From the NCBI RefSeq assembly GCF_003148765.1, contig NZ_QGGV01000003.1, positions 1-64,000 of the forward strand: 64,000 nucleotides of DNA. Reading direction: 5' to 3'. Both the position numbers and the translations under genes were made by a program. Under the pieces are notes generated by a model. That model ran no database searches. It was not told the DNA's origin and was given only the letters and a program-made list of their open reading frames with translations. Source of the stretch: Silicimonas algicola. Lineage in GTDB: Bacteria; Pseudomonadota; Alphaproteobacteria; Rhodobacterales; Rhodobacteraceae. Shown one piece after another: positions 12,201-19,879 of the stretch (its first letter is position 1; every line of letters begins with the position of its first letter).

Positions 12201-12574
12201 CAGGCGTGCTGGTCCGAAGTGTGGTTGATGACAAGCTCGGTGATGACCTTCAGCCCGCGCCGGTGCGCCTCGTCGACGAAGCCCTGGAAGTCCTCCATCG
12301 AGCCATACTGCGGATTGACCGATTTGAACTCGGCGATGTCGTAGCCATCGTCGCGCAGGGGCGAGGGGTAGAAGGGCAAGAGCCAGATCGCCGTCGCACC
12401 CAACTCCTGCACATGGTCGAGCCGGCGCATCAGGCCGGCGAAATCGCCGATCCCATCGTTGTCGCTGTCCTGGTAGGCCTTGACGTGAACCTGATAGATC
12501 ACGGCGTCCTTGTACCAGTCGGGTGCGGTGGTTTCCGGGTCGACTGCTAGCGACTGTCTGTCGGCGATGTTCAT
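9275..12574 (-). CDS. treS: Trehalose synthase/maltokinase fusion (TreS-Mak)
   Basis: 1099 residues, about twice a plain TreS. Residues about 15-560 are a GH13 trehalose synthase (trehalose-maltose isomerase): [31 protein letters not shown] with the nucleophile Asp, [13 protein letters not shown] with the Glu, [13 protein letters not shown]. Residues about 590-1095 are a maltokinase/Pep2-like domain ([12 protein letters not shown]; kinase loop [12 protein letters not shown]; metal site [27 protein letters not shown]), which makes maltose 1-phosphate from maltose and ATP. The start at 12574 overlaps the GlgE stop (ATGA) and has GGGAGGGG upstream, so I reject an ORF extension of 29 residues. 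Confidence 0.96.
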
Positions 12575-14541
12575 GCGACCCCTCCCGGCGGGAACAGCTT
12601 CCATATGGCATAGGGCCGGTTCACGGGATCGAGGGCAAGCCAATGGTCCTTTCCGTGCCACATGAACTGGTTCCCGTGGATGGCGTCCTCGACCCTGATC
12701 GAGGCGGCATCGGGCAGGTCGAACTCCCAGAGCGGCACCTCGAAGTCGAACTCGGTGCCGGTGTGGGGGTCGATCAGAACGTGGAACAGAAGGTAGTTGC
12801 GGGTCGCCTCATCGAAGCGGCCGTAATAGAGGACACGCTCGTCGCCCGCGTCGAAGAACTTCAGGTTCAGAAAGTCCTTCATCGCGGGGTTCTCGCGCCG
12901 GATCCGGTTGATGAGGCGGATGTCGTCCTTGATGTTGCCCTCGGCGTCCCAGTCGCGGTGCCGCAACTGGTACTTCTCGGAGTCGAGGTACTCCTCCTTG
13001 CCCGGCAGCGGTGCGCTTTCACAGAGCTCGAAGCCGGAGTACATGCCGTAATTCCCCGCCAGCGATGCCGCCATCAGAAGCCGGGTGCGGAAGCCCGCGC
13101 GGCCTGAGTACTGCAAGGCGACCGGGTTGATGTCGGGGGTGTTGGTGAAGAAATTCGGCCGCATGTAGTGGCGGCAGTCCTTGGTGGTCAACTCGGTCAG
13201 GTACTCCGTCAGCTCCTGCGCCGTGTCGCGCCAGGTGTAATAGGTATAGCTCTGGTTGAAACCGAGCTTCGCCAGACGCTTCATCACCTTGGGCCGCGTA
13301 AAGGCTTCGGAGAGGAAGATCGCCTCGGGATATTTCACGCGCACCTCGGCGATGATCCACTCCCAGAACGGGAACGGCTTCGTGTGCGGATTGTCGACGC
13401 GGAAGCAAAGCACGCCATGCCCCGCCCAGAACAGGAACAGGTCGCGGATCGCCTCCCAGAACGGCGCATTGGGGCGGCCGTCGTCGAGGTAGTAGCGGAA
13501 GTTGACGATGTCCTCGTACTTCTTCGGCGGGTTCTCGGCGTATTTGATCGTCCCGTCCGGACGGCGCTCGAACCAGTCGGGATGCTCTCCGATCCAGGGA
13601 TGGTCGGGCGAGGCGTTCAGCGCGATGTCGAGCGCGATCTCCAGCCCCTTGTCGGCGGCCGCGGCGACGAGCGCGTCGAAATCCTCAAGCGTGCCGAGGT
13701 CGGGGTGGACGGCGTCCATGCCGCCCTCGGGCGAACCGATGGCATAGGGCGAGCCCACGTCGTCGGGTTCGGACTTGAGGGAGTTGTTCTTGCCCTTGCG
13801 GTTCGTGGTCCCGATGGGGTGGATCGGCGGGAAGTACAGCACGTCGAAGCCCAGGTCGCGCACATAGTCGAGCCGGTCGATCACGTCGCGGAAGGTGCCG
13901 TGCTGCCCCTCAGGCCCGGTGGAGCGGGGGAAGAGTTCGTACCATGCCGAAAAGGCCGCCCGCTCGCGGTCGATCCAGAACGGCAGATCCTCGTAGCGGG
14001 TGACGTTGGCGCGCGGGCCATGACGCGCCATCGTCGCGAGGGTCTCGGCCGACAGAAGCGTATCCGCGTCGCCGGCCTTGGCGGCGGCATTGAGGGCATT
14101 CAAGTCCGAGGCTTCTCCACGACGAGGCTTCAGGTCTGCCAGGATCAGGCGCGCTTCTTCCATCTCGACGGACACGTCCTGACCGGCCTCGAGCTTCTTG
14201 CGCGTGTCGCGCGCCCAGGTGCCCCAGAGGTCGCGCCAGGCGACGATGGTCACTTGCGCCGGTCCGACCTCGTCGAAGGTGACCTCGGCGCTCCAGCGGT
14301 CGTTCACGCCCTTGAGCATGGGGATCTCGCTGCCATCGTCCTTGACGATCGCGGCGGCGATGACCTCGTGGCCGTCGCCGAAAATATCGGCGCTGATCGT
14401 CTCCGGCCAGCCTGCCACCGCCTTTGCGGGGAAGCGGCCGCCATCGATCTCGGGGCTGACCGCTTCGATCACCAGCCGATTTTGTGCCAGAGCTTCAAGT
14501 ATCGCTAAGCTGCCATCTTTTCTTGTCTTTCCGACTGCCAC
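12571..14541 (-). CDS. glgE: Alpha-1,4-glucan:maltose-1-phosphate maltosyltransferase GlgE
   Basis: 656 residues, GH13_3. Transfers maltosyl from maltose 1-phosphate onto alpha-1,4-glucan. Seen: N-terminal beta domain to about residue 200, family block FWIDRERAAFSAWYELFPRS, DVLYFPPIHPIGTTNRKGKN, LCFRVDNPHTKPFPFWEW with the nucleophile Asp, IFLSEAFTRPKVM with the acid Glu, and GFNQSYTYYTWR, a run typical of GlgE rather than other GH13 enzymes. GTG start with a purine-rich site upstream. First gene of the glgE-treS/mak-glgB operon, 54 nt after an EcfG-type promoter. Confidence 0.97.
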   Translation of the reverse strand: MAVGKTRKDGSLAILEALAQNRLVIEAVSPEIDGGRFPAKAVAGWPETISADIFGDGHEVIAAAIVKDDGSEIPMLKGVNDRWSAEVTFDEVGPAQVTIVAWRDLWGTWARDTRKKLEAGQDVSVEMEEARLILADLKPRRGEASDLNALNAAAKAGDADTLLSAETLATMARHGPRANVTRYEDLPFWIDRERAAFSAWYELFPRSTGPEGQHGTFRDVIDRLDYVRDLGFDVLYFPPIHPIGTTNRKGKNNSLKSEPDDVGSPYAIGSPEGGMDAVHPDLGTLEDFDALVAAAADKGLEIALDIALNASPDHPWIGEHPDWFERRPDGTIKYAENPPKKYEDIVNFRYYLDDGRPNAPFWEAIRDLFLFWAGHGVLCFRVDNPHTKPFPFWEWIIAEVRVKYPEAIFLSEAFTRPKVMKRLAKLGFNQSYTYYTWRDTAQELTEYLTELTTKDCRHYMRPNFFTNTPDINPVALQYSGRAGFRTRLLMAASLAGNYGMYSGFELCESAPLPGKEEYLDSEKYQLRHRDWDAEGNIKDDIRLINRIRRENPAMKDFLNLKFFDAGDERVLYYGRFDEATRNYLLFHVLIDPHTGTEFDFEVPLWEFDLPDAASIRVEDAIHGNQFMWHGKDHWLALDPVNRPYAIWKLFPPGGVA

Positions 14542-14594
14542 CTAAACCTTTTCCCCTTAAATCTCGCTGTCCCTGACCAATCTCGTGATGGGCT

Positions 14595-14619
14595 AACGAC
14601 CCAGACCCGACCTTGTTCC
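14595..14619 (-). promoter_or_regulatory. Predicted EcfG (general stress sigma factor) promoter for the glgE operon
   Basis: On the minus strand, GGAAC (14619-14615) is followed after exactly 16 nt by CGTT (14598-14595). This matches the alphaproteobacterial EcfG consensus GGAAC-N16/17-CGTT in full. The glgE start codon lies 54 nt downstream, leaving a leader of about 45 nt. Trehalose and glucan metabolism is a known general-stress target in alphaproteobacteria. The motif is seen; its use is inferred. Confidence 0.7.
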
Positions 14620-15206
14620 GGCCCGTGGACAGGTCAGTCGGGATCGGGTCGCTCACGCTGGCCGAAACGGCGGCGCACCCGGCGCGCCCGGTCGGACACT
14701 CGAGCCATGCCATCATTCTTCAGGATATGGGCACGAAGACAAGGCCGCAACGAAAGAGGCGCAGTCGCCCGTGTGGCGCGCTCTTTGGTCCTTGTGGTGG
14801 CGTGTGGGGCGCCTGGCTATCCCGCCCCCCTCGCATGGCGCAACTGACCGGACCGGACGGTCTACCGAAGCCTGGCGTGACCCTTGTCCAAGCTACAAGG
14901 CTCGAGGCTCAACGGTACGATTTGCTGAGCGCTCTGCTGCGGCTCTTGGGGCGCTGCGCGTCCGGCCTCCAGTCGATGTGCTGCGAGATCTTCTGCCGGC
15001 TTTTCTTCTCCCGCTTCTCGGAGGCGGAGCTTAGCAACTTCGAAAGGAGACGGCGCATCGGGAGACCTCGCAAGGGGAACAAGTTTTGAAACAGCGCCGG
15101 AATCGTGGCAATTCCGTGGCGCATTTCCGCACCTGTCGCTCACTCCGGCATGGTCAAGAGGCGGTCATTCGCGGCGCGATCCAGCAGGTCGAAAGCGACC
15201 GGACGA
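14620..15206. other. Intergenic stretch without a convincing gene
   Basis: About 590 nt between the glgE promoter and the end of the small secreted-protein gene. Overlapping open frames on both strands (for example 14613-15089 plus, 14862-15143 minus) have Arg/Pro-rich, low-complexity translations, no good ribosome site and no recognisable domain. A short inverted repeat (CGGAAT / ATTCCG) sits at about 15099-15117. I see no transposase remnant or tRNA. It could hold a small RNA or decayed genes. Confidence 0.5.
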
Positions 15207-15527
15207 TCAGCATCTCAAGCCCCGTGGAGGATGCGACGGAAGCTCTTCGGTCGCCTCGTACCAGGCGCGAAGGGCAGAATAGCTCCCGTCGAAGACGCGA
15301 CGCTTCAGGGTCTCGTAGATCTCCGAACATTCGGCGATCCCGGACCCGCTCAATGCGCCATCCTGAGCCAATGCCTCGCACCGAAGATAGGAGGTCTTGA
15401 GCGTCTCCGCCTGATTGCAGGCGTCTCGCCCGACAGAGGACGGAAAGGCGGCAGCCGGTTCGGAAGCTGCAAATGCCATTCCCACAACAAGCGGCGCGAG
15501 AACGCGGCAGCACATCGACATGTTCAT
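15207..15527 (-). CDS. Small secreted hypothetical protein
   Basis: 106 residues. ATG with a GAGG ribosome site about 9 nt upstream. A clear signal peptide (CCRVLAPLVVGMAFAASEP, likely cleavage after AAA-F near residue 28) leaves a mature protein of about 78 residues with four Cys (DACNQ, LRCEAL, AECSEIY and the terminal Cys), so a small disulfide-stabilised periplasmic or secreted protein is likely. Family not recognised. Divided by 110 nt from the hydrolase-LuxR gene on the same strand. Confidence 0.7.
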   Translation of the reverse strand: MNMSMCCRVLAPLVVGMAFAASEPAAAFPSSVGRDACNQAETLKTSYLRCEALAQDGALSGSGIAECSEIYETLKRRVFDGSYSALRAWYEATEELPSHPPRGLRC

Positions 15528-15637
15528 CGTGAAGGTCCTCGGAATTGCTGCGGGTCCAGTTCTCGAAAAGCCTAGGTCCGCACGGGATCCGTCGCATGGG
15601 GCGAGCGTCCCGAATGTCCGGATTCTTTCAGCTCTCG

Positions 15638-16735
15638 TCAGCCATGACCGGGTCTCCGGTCCCGGTTCACGCTGTCGCCGCGCCCGAAGCCTGCGTCGCG
15701 CGCCATCACGATCGCTTCCGCCCTGGACTTGACCCCAAGGGCCGCGATCAGGCCCGAAACATGGTTGCGGACCGTCTTCGGGCTGATCCCGAGGCGTCCG
15801 GCGATGGCCCGGTTGTCGAGGCCAGCGGCGACAAGGTCCAGCACCTCGCGCTCACGCGCGGTCAGATCCCCGAACCGGGCGTCGTCTAGGGCCGGTGCCG
15901 GAAGAAAGTCATGCAGGACCTCGACGAAAGACCTCCAGGCCGGCTCGTCGTCACGCGGGAAATGATTGGGCGTGTCGAGTTCGAGAAACTGCGCCCCGTG
16001 AATCGATTGCGCCAGAAGGCGTCCCTCCGCGAGGGGCACGACAGCGTCGCCCGTCGCATGGGCCACCAGCGTGGGGCAGCCGATGACAGTCAGCGCCGTG
16101 CGAATGTCGATCCGGAACATGTACTCCGTCAGCCGGGCGGCGACCTCGGGCGAGGCCGCGCGGCGCTGCAACTCGCACCACGTCGCCAGATGGCCCGGCG
16201 CGCCGTCCGGCTGGAACTGCTGGGCGAAGGCCGTCGCGAACGCGTGGTCCTCGCTGCCCCAGCCAAGCCGGACCATATCCAGCATGACCCGCGCCTTTTC
16301 CGGCTCGAGAGGAATATCGTCGCGCTTGTTGCGTCCGCGCGCATAGGTCCCGAACAGCACCAGGTGGCTGACCCGCCCCGGATGACGCGCGGCGTATTCC
16401 AGCGCCACCGCGCCGCCCTGACACACGCCGATCAGGGAGAAGCTGTCGAGCTTGAGATGACCGACGAGCGCGTCGAGGTCCCGGACCCAGGCTACAAAGG
16501 TCAGGTCGTCGACCCGGCGGTCGGACATGCCGCAGCCGCGCGGATCATAGCGCACGAGCGAGTACCGGCTCGACAGCGCCTCGAGCCAGGGCTTCCAGGC
16601 GACGCTGCGCCGCTGAAATTCAAGATGCGTCAGCCAGCTCGGCAGAAGAATGACCGGAGGGCCTTCGCCAGAGACGCAATACGCGATCTTCGCGCCGTCG
16701 AAGCTCTCGAAGAACCTGATCTGACCATCCCGCAT
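15638..16735 (-). CDS. Alpha/beta hydrolase fused to a LuxR-type DNA-binding domain
   Basis: 365 residues from the ATG at 16735, which has GGGAG 7-8 nt upstream. Residues about 1-285 are an alpha/beta hydrolase (oxyanion region LLPSWLTHLEF, YDPRGCGMSD, nucleophile elbow IGVCQGG, acid HATGDAVVPL, base TPNHFPRDD). Residues about 300-355 are a LuxR/GerE helix-turn-helix (LTAREREVLDLVAAG, IAGRLGISPKTVRNHVS). Probably a one-component regulator in which the hydrolase fold senses or turns over a small ligand. The nucleophile position is Cys105, not Ser. No obvious target operon; the neighbours on the same strand are a secreted protein and an L,D-transpeptidase. Confidence 0.88.
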   Translation of the reverse strand: MRDGQIRFFESFDGAKIAYCVSGEGPPVILLPSWLTHLEFQRRSVAWKPWLEALSSRYSLVRYDPRGCGMSDRRVDDLTFVAWVRDLDALVGHLKLDSFSLIGVCQGGAVALEYAARHPGRVSHLVLFGTYARGRNKRDDIPLEPEKARVMLDMVRLGWGSEDHAFATAFAQQFQPDGAPGHLATWCELQRRAASPEVAARLTEYMFRIDIRTALTVIGCPTLVAHATGDAVVPLAEGRLLAQSIHGAQFLELDTPNHFPRDDEPAWRSFVEVLHDFLPAPALDDARFGDLTAREREVLDLVAAGLDNRAIAGRLGISPKTVRNHVSGLIAALGVKSRAEAIVMARDAGFGRGDSVNRDRRPGHG

Positions 16736-16858
16736 GGCGCCACTCCCAGGGCCGCTGTGCCGCCGACGGTACCCGTGAAGACCTCGGACGGCAAAGGCGC
16801 ATGCCATGAAGTTGTGGAGATTGATAACCGATCCCCGACCGACCGTCGTCCGTCCGCC

Positions 16859-17653
16859 TCAGAACCCCGCTTCGTACTCTGCCTTGCGTCGCTGGTCTTC
16901 GGCGACCGCGGCGTAGACCTCTGCGGGATCGACATGCCTCGGCGCCATCTCCTGGCCCCGGTTCGCCATGTCGTAGCCTTCGATCGCGACCGACTCCTCA
17001 TAGGTCCGCACCACGACCGTCGATCCGACGGACACGCGATTGTAGAGGTCGATGGCGTCCTGGTTGAACAGCCGGATGCAGCCCGCGCTGCCCGAGTTGC
17101 CGATCGTCGCGGGGTCGTTCGTCCCGTGGATGCGGTAGTAGGTGTCGCGGTTGCCCCGATAGAGGTAGATGGCTCGCGCTCCCAGCGGATTGGCCCTGCC
17201 GCCCGGAATGCCCTTCGAGAAGGGACCATAGACGTCGGGCTCGCTGCGGATCATGTTCGCGGTCGGCGTCCATCCGGGCCACTCCGCCATGCGTCCGACC
17301 GTAGCTTCGCCCTGAAAACCGCGCCCCTCGCGGCCCGCCGCGATGGGATATCGGATCGCGGCTCCGGGCGCCTCGACGTAATAGAGAAACTTGGCGTAGG
17401 GATCGACGACGATGGTTCCGGGCGTCTCGTACCCGTTGTAGGCCACCGAGGTTCGGCGATTGGGTTCCTGAAGGTACTGCGGGTCGACGCGCGGGATGAC
17501 GATATGTCCCTCCTGCACCTCGCCATAGTCGCCGACGTCTTCCAGATCCTGGAAGTTGCCCACGTCTTCCGACGGCATGGTGCCCGAGCATGCGGCAAGC
17601 GCCAAACCGGCCGCCATCGCGACGACAAAGCGTATTGCTGTAAGTTTACTCAT
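16859..17653 (-). CDS. L,D-transpeptidase (YkuD family) lipoprotein
   Basis: 264 residues from the ATG at 17653 (GGAAC just upstream; an ATG three codons earlier is possible). The N-terminal lipobox LALAAC-SG predicts a lipid-anchored periplasmic enzyme. The YkuD domain spans about residues 80-220 and ends with the catalytic signature: IHGTNDPATIG, then SAGCIRLFNQD with the nucleophile Cys. Such enzymes make 3-3 peptidoglycan crosslinks or anchor outer-membrane proteins to the wall. Single-gene unit by spacing; the charged C-terminal tail (QRRKAEYEAGF) is ordinary. Confidence 0.93.
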   Translation of the reverse strand: MSKLTAIRFVVAMAAGLALAACSGTMPSEDVGNFQDLEDVGDYGEVQEGHIVIPRVDPQYLQEPNRRTSVAYNGYETPGTIVVDPYAKFLYYVEAPGAAIRYPIAAGREGRGFQGEATVGRMAEWPGWTPTANMIRSEPDVYGPFSKGIPGGRANPLGARAIYLYRGNRDTYYRIHGTNDPATIGNSGSAGCIRLFNQDAIDLYNRVSVGSTVVVRTYEESVAIEGYDMANRGQEMAPRHVDPAEVYAAVAEDQRRKAEYEAGF

Positions 17654-17785
17654 AAGTTCCATCGGATCGTTGGATTTGCGCGCAACTTAAGGCGCTGCGA
17701 TCTGGGAGCAATCGCCAATTGCCCGGACGGCGAAGGCAAGCGGATAGTGGCGCGGAAAAGCCCGGGCAACGGGTGTGACCGACCT

Positions 17786-17980
17786 TCAGAACATCCCGTT
17801 TTCATTTTCGCCGTCGTCGGGGATGACCTGAAGCGACATGTGCAGTCCGACCTGCACCGGCACGGGCAGCATCCGCGTCGAGAGCCGCGCGTAGAGATAA
17901 CCGAGCAGCAGAACGCTCTGGAAGAACAGCATCGCCGTCGTCCAGACCGCGGGCGAGCTCTGCGGAAAGGAATGCCATGT
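17786..17980 (-). pseudogene. Relic of an MFS/spermidine-synthase-like membrane protein gene
   Basis: Reading the minus strand in the frame that ends at the TGA at 17788-17786 gives SSPAVWTTAMLFFQSVLLLG then YLYARLSTRMLP and GLHMSLQV. This resembles the early membrane-helix block (PAVWxTxMxFFQxxLLxGYxYAH) of fused MFS/spermidine-synthase-like proteins, which are normally several hundred residues long. Here the similarity stops after about 45 residues and runs into DDGENENGMF and a stop. No start codon or remaining domains are visible, so I call a decayed fragment. Confidence 0.45.
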
Positions 17981-18123
17981 CTGTCCCGTTGCCTGTCCGA
18001 TCCCGGGAAAAGCATCGAAATATGGTGCCAGTATGGCGACAGACGCGGCCCCTGCGTCACATTGGTGCCGGGGTCGCGCCTTGGCCCTTCCGTCCGCAAA
18101 GCGCGCCGTCTATCCCTTTCGCC

Positions 18124-18633
18124 ATGATCGACGTACGCCCCGCCACCCCCGACGATTTGCCCGAGATCCTCGCCGTCCAGCTCGAAAGCTGGCGCCGCAC
18201 CTATCCCGGTCTCTTGCCCGACGCCTATCTGGGCGAACCCGTGGCGAGCGACCTGAGCCGCACCTGGACGCCGGACCGGCTGAGCCGCGCGCTCGTCCTC
18301 GTGGCGCTGCGCGAGGGCCGCGTGGCGGGCTTCGTGGCGACGCTGCCCGACGACCCGGACGGGCCCTACGTCGACAACCTCCACGTCCGTCTCGCGGACG
18401 AAGGGCAGGGGGTCGGCCGCGCCCTTCTGGCCGAGACCGCGCGCCGCCTGATGGCGCTCGGCCATGACTGCCTGCACCTGACCGTGGCCGAAGGCAACGC
18501 GCGCGCCACGGCCTTCTACGCCCGCAGCGGCGGCCACCTCTCGGACCCCGTTCCGGACGACGTCTACGGTCAGCCGCTGATGGCGCTTCCGGTGCGCTGG
18601 ACCGACCTTTCCGCCCTCGCTGCATTGGCCTGA
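18124..18633 (+). CDS. GNAT family N-acetyltransferase
   Basis: 169 residues from the ATG at 18124. Typical GNAT fold: VRPATPDDLPEILAVQLESW at the N-terminus, VDNLHVRLADEGQGVGRALL as the acetyl-CoA (Q/R-x-x-G-x-G) loop, and LTVAEGNARATAFYARSGG in the C-terminal half. A longer in-frame extension to 17977 would cover the relic and has poor codon character, so it is rejected. Substrate unknown. Confidence 0.88.
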   Translation: MIDVRPATPDDLPEILAVQLESWRRTYPGLLPDAYLGEPVASDLSRTWTPDRLSRALVLVALREGRVAGFVATLPDDPDGPYVDNLHVRLADEGQGVGRALLAETARRLMALGHDCLHLTVAEGNARATAFYARSGGHLSDPVPDDVYGQPLMALPVRWTDLSALAALA

Positions 18634-18685
18634 GAGGCGGTCCGCAAAAATCCGACGGTGCCGCGAAACGCGCGGCCAATTCCGC

Positions 18686-18713
18686 TTGACGCCCTTCGCA
18701 CCCTTCCTTATGT
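18686..18713 (+). promoter_or_regulatory. Predicted sigma-70 promoter of tRNA-Asp
   Basis: TTGACG (18686-18691) and TTATGT (18708-18713) are separated by 16 nt, placing the transcription start about 6-7 nt before the mature tRNA 5' end. Good -35 match, moderate -10 match. Confidence 0.6.
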
Positions 18714-18726
18714 CACCCCCTGTCGC

Positions 18727-18803
18727 GCGGTTGTAGCTCAGTTGGTTAGAGTACCGGCCTGTCACGCCGGGGGTCGCGGGTTCGAGCCCCGTCAACCGCG
18801 CCA
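18727..18803 (+). tRNA. tRNA-Asp (anticodon GTC)
   Basis: 77 nt with an encoded CCA end. Acceptor stem GCGGTTG pairs with CAACCGC (18793-18799); the D arm contains AGCTCAGTTGGTTAGAG; the anticodon stem CCGGC/GCCGG carries loop CTGTCAC with GTC at 18761-18763; the T arm is GCGGGTTCGAGCCCCGT. Nothing nearby suggests use as an integration site. Confidence 0.97.
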
Positions 18804-18862
18804 CTTCCTCCCTTGCATGTCGCTTGTACCGGGGCTCTCCTGAGCCTCCGGAGGATATGCGC

Positions 18863-19723
18863 ATGGCGGACTTCACCCAGGACGGTATCACCGTCGCCTA
18901 CGATGTGGCGGGCGAGGGGCCTGCCGTCCTTCTGCTCCACGGCTTCCCCCAGACCCGTGCCCTCTGGACCGATGTCGCCTCTCGCCTCGCAGCGCGCTTC
19001 ACGGTGGTGACCGCGGACCTGCGCGGCTACGGCGCCTCGTCGAAGCCCGGGGCGTCGCCGGACCTTGCCGAGTATTCCTTCCGCGCGATGGCCGCCGATC
19101 AACTTGCCCTCATGCGTCACCTTGGCCACGACCGCTTCCACCTCGTCGGCCACGACCGCGGCGCGCGGACCGCTTACCGGCTCGCGCTCGACGCACCCGA
19201 GGCCGTGGCGAGCCTCACGCTCATGGACATCCTGCCCACGGACGCGCTTCTCGCCGCCTGGACCTACCCGGTCTCGAAGGCCTACTTCCACTGGAGCTTC
19301 CTCGCTCAGCCAGCGCCCTTCCCCGAGCGCATGATCGAGGCCGACCCCGATCACTTTTACGAGGCCTGCCTCCTCGGCTGGGGCGGCGCGTCGCTCACCG
19401 ACTTCCCCGCCCTCGACACCTACCGCGCGGCCTGGCGCGACCCCTCGACCATCGCGGGCATGACGAACGACTACCGCGCCGCCGTCACCATCGACCAGAC
19501 GCACGACGCCGAGGACGCGGGCCGCACCCTCGACATGCCGTCGCTCGTGCTCTGGGGCGCGCAAGGCGCGATGGCGAAAAACTTCGACGTGGCAGAGGTC
19601 TGGCGCCCAAGGCTCAGCCGCATGACCGCCCGCGCGATTCCCGGCGGGCACTTCTTCATCGACCAGCACCCGGACGCAACGGCCGACGCGCTCGAACCCT
19701 TCCTCGGCTCCATCGACCTCTAG
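18863..19723 (+). CDS. Fluoroacetate/haloacetate dehalogenase-like alpha/beta hydrolase
   Basis: 286 residues from the ATG at 18863; GGAGGA lies 7 nt upstream (it would be only 1 nt from the alternative ATG at 18857). All functional positions of fluoroacetate dehalogenase can be matched: nucleophile Asp98 in GHDRG, carboxylate-binding Arg99 and Arg102, Asp122 (LMDILPT), halide-pocket His143-Trp144 (AYFHWSF) and Tyr204 (NDYRAA), base His263 (GGHFF). Spacing follows the crystallised Rhodopseudomonas enzyme with small offsets. Expected reaction: haloacetate to glycolate plus halide. The related epoxide hydrolases would carry two lid Tyr instead. Stands alone after the tRNA. Confidence 0.85.
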   Translation: MADFTQDGITVAYDVAGEGPAVLLLHGFPQTRALWTDVASRLAARFTVVTADLRGYGASSKPGASPDLAEYSFRAMAADQLALMRHLGHDRFHLVGHDRGARTAYRLALDAPEAVASLTLMDILPTDALLAAWTYPVSKAYFHWSFLAQPAPFPERMIEADPDHFYEACLLGWGGASLTDFPALDTYRAAWRDPSTIAGMTNDYRAAVTIDQTHDAEDAGRTLDMPSLVLWGAQGAMAKNFDVAEVWRPRLSRMTARAIPGGHFFIDQHPDATADALEPFLGSIDL

Positions 19724-19836
19724 GTACGTCGGGAGGGTCCGGGAGGGCAGCGCGCCTCCATCCCGTCCGCGGCTTCAAGATTGACCGCCGCCATCTTGGT
19801 CCCGTCGGCTAACTTCGCGATGTCGGCACAGACGCG

Positions 19837-19869
19837 ATACCGACACAATACCGACGTGATACCGACGCG
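19837..19869. repeat. Three tandem 11-bp repeats (ATACCGAC core)
   Basis: ATACCGAC occurs at 19837-19844, 19848-19855 and 19859-19866, each followed by three variable bases, giving an 11-bp period. The array lies between the ends of two convergent genes (hydrolase and M20 peptidase). Function unknown; it could be a protein-binding site or slippage product. Confidence 0.7.
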
Positions 19870-19879
19870 GGGTTGGCGA

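Noticed and set aside
14613-15089. Plus-strand frame of 158 codons ending in a GRPRKG segment that resembles an AT-hook.
   Set aside because: No ribosome site, low-complexity Arg/Cys-rich translation, and overlap with the glgE promoter region.
18727-18803. tRNA-Asp as an integration hotspot.
   Set aside because: No integrase, no partial tRNA repeat downstream, and ordinary flanking genes.
17650-18891. Minus-strand frame of about 413 codons spanning the relic, the GNAT gene and the tRNA.
   Set aside because: It runs antisense through a tRNA and a clear GNAT gene; translation has no recognisable domain.
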